Shown here one piece after another: positions 5,594 through 7,563 of a stretch of 7,563 bases of DNA (positions are counted from its first letter, which is position 1; every line of letters starts with the position of its first letter). The notes below the pieces were generated by a model. The model was not told where the DNA came from, made no database searches, and worked only from the letters and a program-made list of their open reading frames with translations. The stretch comes from Betaproteobacteria bacterium. GTDB taxonomy: Bacteria > Pseudomonadota > Gammaproteobacteria > Burkholderiales > Casimicrobiaceae. The DNA is taken from assembly GCA_003153335.1 (NCBI GenBank), contig PLYG01000188.1, positions 1-7,563 of the forward strand, written 5' to 3'. The translations under genes and the position numbers were made by a program.

Positions 5594-6643
5594 ATGATTC
5601 GCCAACCTGTCGAAACGCAAACTTTGTACGCGGAAATCTCCGAGCGCCTCCGAGCGCTCGAGGCTGTGCGCTCGTTTGCCAGCCTCTCCGGTTCCTTTGC
5701 GAAAAAGCAGGTGAGCGACGGCGACTATTGGTATTTCAAAACCAGCGAAGGCGCCGGAGGACAGCGCGAGTACTTCATCGGCCCGGACAATCGAGCGACC
5801 CAGGCCATCATGAAATCGTACGTGGCGGGACGACTGGAGGCCGAGGCCGCGCTGGCGCAGATCGAACGCCTGTGCGCCATGCTGCGGCACGGCGGTGCGA
5901 TGCTCACCGATACGCCTTCCGCGCGGGTAATCTCCGGCCTTGCGAGCGCGGGCGTGTTCCGGTTGGGCGCGGTGCTTGTAGGCACCCATGCATTCATCGC
6001 CCTGGGCAATTTGCTGGGCGTGCGCTGGGAATCGGCATTGCGAACCCAAGACATCGATCTCGCCGCGAGCCGCGTGCTTCACGTCATCGTGCCGCAGACC
6101 GAAGCCGATCTGCCCAAGGCACTGGATGCACTCAACATGGGATTCCTGCCCGCTCCGGGCCTTAGCCCAAACGAAGCGGAAACTTCATTCAAGGTGCGAG
6201 GTCAGGCACTGCGAGTGGATCTGCTCACTCCGGCGAGCGGCGCCCGTGATGACAAGCCAGTTTTCATTCCCATGCTCAAGGCGGCTGCTCAACCACTGGA
6301 AATGCTCGACTATCTTCTCGATGCTTCGATTCCCGCTCCGTTGTTGAATGGGGGCGCGACGCTAGTCAATGTTCCCGACCCGGCCCGTTTCGCACTGCAC
6401 AAACTCATCGTGAGTGGACGCCGGCAGGTCTTCGAACAGGTCAAAGCTGGTAAGGACAGGCAACAGGCCTCAGAAGTCATTTCGACGCTTTATGACGATC
6501 GGCGCGGGGACCTTGGACTTGCCGTCGAGGAACTGAACAAACGTCCGGCGCTCTGGCGGACGAGACTTCGGCGCGAACTGGCAAAACTCACCAATGATAC
6601 AAAAGCCGCCCGCGAAATGATTCTCCGAGGGCTCGCCAAATAG
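5594..6643 (+). CDS. GSU2403-type nucleotidyltransferase-fold protein
   Basis: 349 residues from the ATG at 5594; an in-frame TTG at 5570 would place the start inside the promoter box and is rejected. The sequence resembles the GSU2403 family (Pfam NTP_transf_8), relatives of the MNT/AbiEii nucleotidyltransferases. Elements in order: an alpha-helical N-terminus with LYAEISERLRALEAVRSF, the family-like segment DGDYWYFKTSE (42-52) and REYFIGPDN (58-66); then the nucleotidyltransferase core VGTHAF (129-134), TQDIDLA with Asp153 and Asp155, and LRVDLLTP with Asp209. The G-[ST] loop and all three carboxylates are therefore intact, so it is probably active as an NTP transferase. The C-terminal part (PDPARFALHKLIVSGRR and following) is helical and basic. 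The acceptor is unknown. Related enzymes act as toxins or antitoxins by modifying tRNA or protein, but no partner gene is adjacent. It has its own promoter and sits beside a truncated cupin gene. Confidence 0.82.
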   Translation: MIRQPVETQTLYAEISERLRALEAVRSFASLSGSFAKKQVSDGDYWYFKTSEGAGGQREYFIGPDNRATQAIMKSYVAGRLEAEAALAQIERLCAMLRHGGAMLTDTPSARVISGLASAGVFRLGAVLVGTHAFIALGNLLGVRWESALRTQDIDLAASRVLHVIVPQTEADLPKALDALNMGFLPAPGLSPNEAETSFKVRGQALRVDLLTPASGARDDKPVFIPMLKAAAQPLEMLDYLLDASIPAPLLNGGATLVNVPDPARFALHKLIVSGRRQVFEQVKAGKDRQQASEVISTLYDDRRGDLGLAVEELNKRPALWRTRLRRELAKLTNDTKAAREMILRGLAK

Positions 6644-6645
6644 GG

Positions 6646-6660
6646 TGGCCTTCCCGGCCA
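6646..6660. repeat. Small GC hairpin just after the nucleotidyltransferase stop
   Basis: TGGCC (6646-6650) and GGCCA (6656-6660) pair around TTCCC, starting 3 bases after the stop codon. No T-run follows. It could weakly stabilise the 3' end of the transcript; it is too short to call a terminator. Confidence 0.25.
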
Positions 6661-6684
6661 TGTGAGTCTTTCGTCGAGGTCTCG

Positions 6685-6717
6685 ATTGTGGAACGGGATT
6701 AGATGCTATTCCACAAT
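6685..6717. repeat. 9-bp perfect inverted repeat between convergent genes
   Basis: ATTGTGGAA (6685-6693) and TTCCACAAT (6709-6717) are exact reverse complements with a 15-base spacer; one mismatch outward the next pair matches again. The repeat lies 41 bp after the nucleotidyltransferase stop and 30 bp before the stop of the opposing lactonase gene. No T-run follows on either strand, so it is not a standard terminator. It could be a factor-dependent or bidirectional terminator stem, a protein-binding dyad, or a boundary relic. Confidence 0.5.
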
Positions 6718-6747
6718 TGCTGACTTGCAAGGCACGCCCCTGTCCGC

Positions 6748-7563
6748 TCAGTCAAAGCCAACCATCTCCACCCAATTGGCGCCCTTTCCAGTCGGGTACT
6801 TGTTCAGGAATTTGAGCCCCCCGCTGGCCGCATCGAGCGCATAGACTGAAATCGTTTCCGACTTTTCGCCGGTAACGACCATGAATTTTCCTTTCGGATC
6901 GATCGCGAATCCCCGCGGCTGCTTTTCGGTCGGCGTGCTCGACAAGTACGCGAGCTTGCCACTGGCGCCATCGACACTAAACGCGGCTATGGTGCCGCTG
7001 GTGCGCTCCGAGATGTACAGGAATTTGCCATCGGGCGTCATGTGGATGTCAGCCGCCCAGATGTCGTTGTCGGTGTTGCGCGGCGGCGGACCGCCGGGCA
7101 CGCCAACGGCGCCGCGCGGCGCGCCAGGAATAAGCTTGGTATCGGCCGGCAGTCCCGATACAGAGCCTTGCTCGGTCAGCAGGCCGGTCTTGCCATCGAG
7201 GGTGAAGGTCGTCACCGCTCCAAGCATTTCGTTCAGCACGTAAAGGAATTTGTTGTCGCGCGAAGTGATGAAGTGGCGCGGGCCTGTCAACGCCTTCACC
7301 ATCGCGACCGCGGGTGTATTCGAGGCAAGCCGGCCGGACTGGGCGTCAAACGTAAACTGGAAAATCTGGTCGCTGCCCAGCGTCGGCACGAAGGCGAACT
7401 TGTTGCTCTCGTCGACGCGGATCGAGTGCGCATTGCGCCCTACCGGGATGACCTGCAGCGGTTCGGCGGCTACGCGCCCGTCGCTGCCGACCGCGTTGAC
7501 GCTGATCAGGTGCGCGTGGTACGAAGCACCGAACAGGTAGCGCCCGGTCTTGTCGAGCGATAT
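6748..7563 (-). CDS. Lactonase family beta-propeller protein (6-phosphogluconolactonase-like), N-terminus cut off
   Basis: 271 residues are visible. The frame stays open to the right edge with no stop, so the N-terminus, perhaps 80-120 residues, is outside; the GTG at 7389 is internal. The sequence shows the repeated blade pattern of the lactonase propeller (Pfam PF10282, YbhE/Pgl type): ISLDKTGRYLFGASYHAHL, then NAHSIRVDESNKFAFVPTLG, RHFITSRDNKFLYVLNE, HMTPDGKFLYISERTSG and PRGFAIDPKGKFMVVTGE, each ending in a strand such as TISVYALDAASGGL. The His and Arg of the blade-edge motifs (NAHSIR, PRHF, DIHM, PRGF) are kept. E. coli Pgl hydrolyses 6-phosphogluconolactone, but family members also act on other lactones or have unknown roles, so the substrate is open. 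A glycine/proline-rich insert (GAVGVPGGPPPRN) sits in one blade loop. Whether it is exported cannot be told without the N-terminus. Confidence 0.85.
   Translation of the reverse strand: MSLDKTGRYLFGASYHAHLISVNAVGSDGRVAAEPLQVIPVGRNAHSIRVDESNKFAFVPTLGSDQIFQFTFDAQSGRLASNTPAVAMVKALTGPRHFITSRDNKFLYVLNEMLGAVTTFTLDGKTGLLTEQGSVSGLPADTKLIPGAPRGAVGVPGGPPPRNTDNDIWAADIHMTPDGKFLYISERTSGTIAAFSVDGASGKLAYLSSTPTEKQPRGFAIDPKGKFMVVTGEKSETISVYALDAASGGLKFLNKYPTGKGANWVEMVGFD

Noticed and set aside
5362..5595. The 77-residue minus-strand frame as a complete small gene
   Set aside because: Only its last 43 codons resemble a protein family (cupin); the first part is read from the AT-rich promoter region of the opposite gene, and it has no ribosome binding site.
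5637..5662. Direct repeat CTCCGAGCGC in tandem
   Set aside because: Two copies within the helix SERLRAL of the nucleotidyltransferase; explained by repeated Ser-Glu-Arg / Leu-Arg-Ala coding, not a regulatory repeat.
1..7563. CRISPR array, tRNA/rRNA genes, transposase or integrase
   Set aside because: No regularly spaced repeats, no cloverleaf-like sequence and no mobile-element protein were seen on either strand.

Overview
The window is a piece of a GC-rich bacterial chromosome, most likely from a betaproteobacterium (Burkholderiales-like). The reasons are the divergent trmJ / suhB pair, a thiolase that reads almost like Cupriavidus BktB with C90, H350 and C380 at the same positions, and strong G/C preference at third codon positions. 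This assignment rests on recalled protein families, not on a search.

Layout, left to right. (1) On the minus strand, from the left edge to 548, is the N-terminal 182 residues of a lipoprotein with a BNR/sortilin-type beta-propeller; its C-terminus is outside the window. (2) Positions 549-983 hold no convincing gene, only short dyads. (3) trmJ (tRNA Cm32/Um32 methyltransferase) lies on the minus strand at 984-1736. (4) After a 131-bp divergent gap comes a plus-strand cluster: suhB (inositol-phosphatase family), a BktB-like beta-ketothiolase, and an M20-family metallopeptidase. The gaps are 27 and 6 bp, so it is probably one transcription unit, with a possible terminator hairpin at 5372-5397. 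(5) The 3' end of a cupin gene survives on the minus strand (5362-5493). It keeps cupin motif 2 but has lost everything upstream. (6) Next to it sits an intact, apparently solitary gene (5594-6643) for a GSU2403-type nucleotidyltransferase-fold protein. It is preceded by an AT-rich island with a perfect TATAAT box six bases before the ATG and an 11-bp perfect inverted repeat overlapping that box. (7) A short hairpin region follows. (8) On the minus strand, from 6748 to the right edge, is most of a lactonase-type (6-phosphogluconolactonase-like) seven-bladed propeller protein whose N-terminus is outside the window.

Most of the window is ordinary chromosomal backbone: RNA modification, the phosphatase/Nus factor SuhB, acyl-CoA metabolism, peptide hydrolysis and sugar-lactone hydrolysis. 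The part that deserves a second look is 5362-6720. There an intact nucleotidyltransferase gene with a compact, operator-like, apparently leaderless promoter abuts a truncated gene. This resembles a small accessory insertion, possibly of toxin/antitoxin or defence type, but no partner gene and no mobile-element ends are visible, so that reading is inference.
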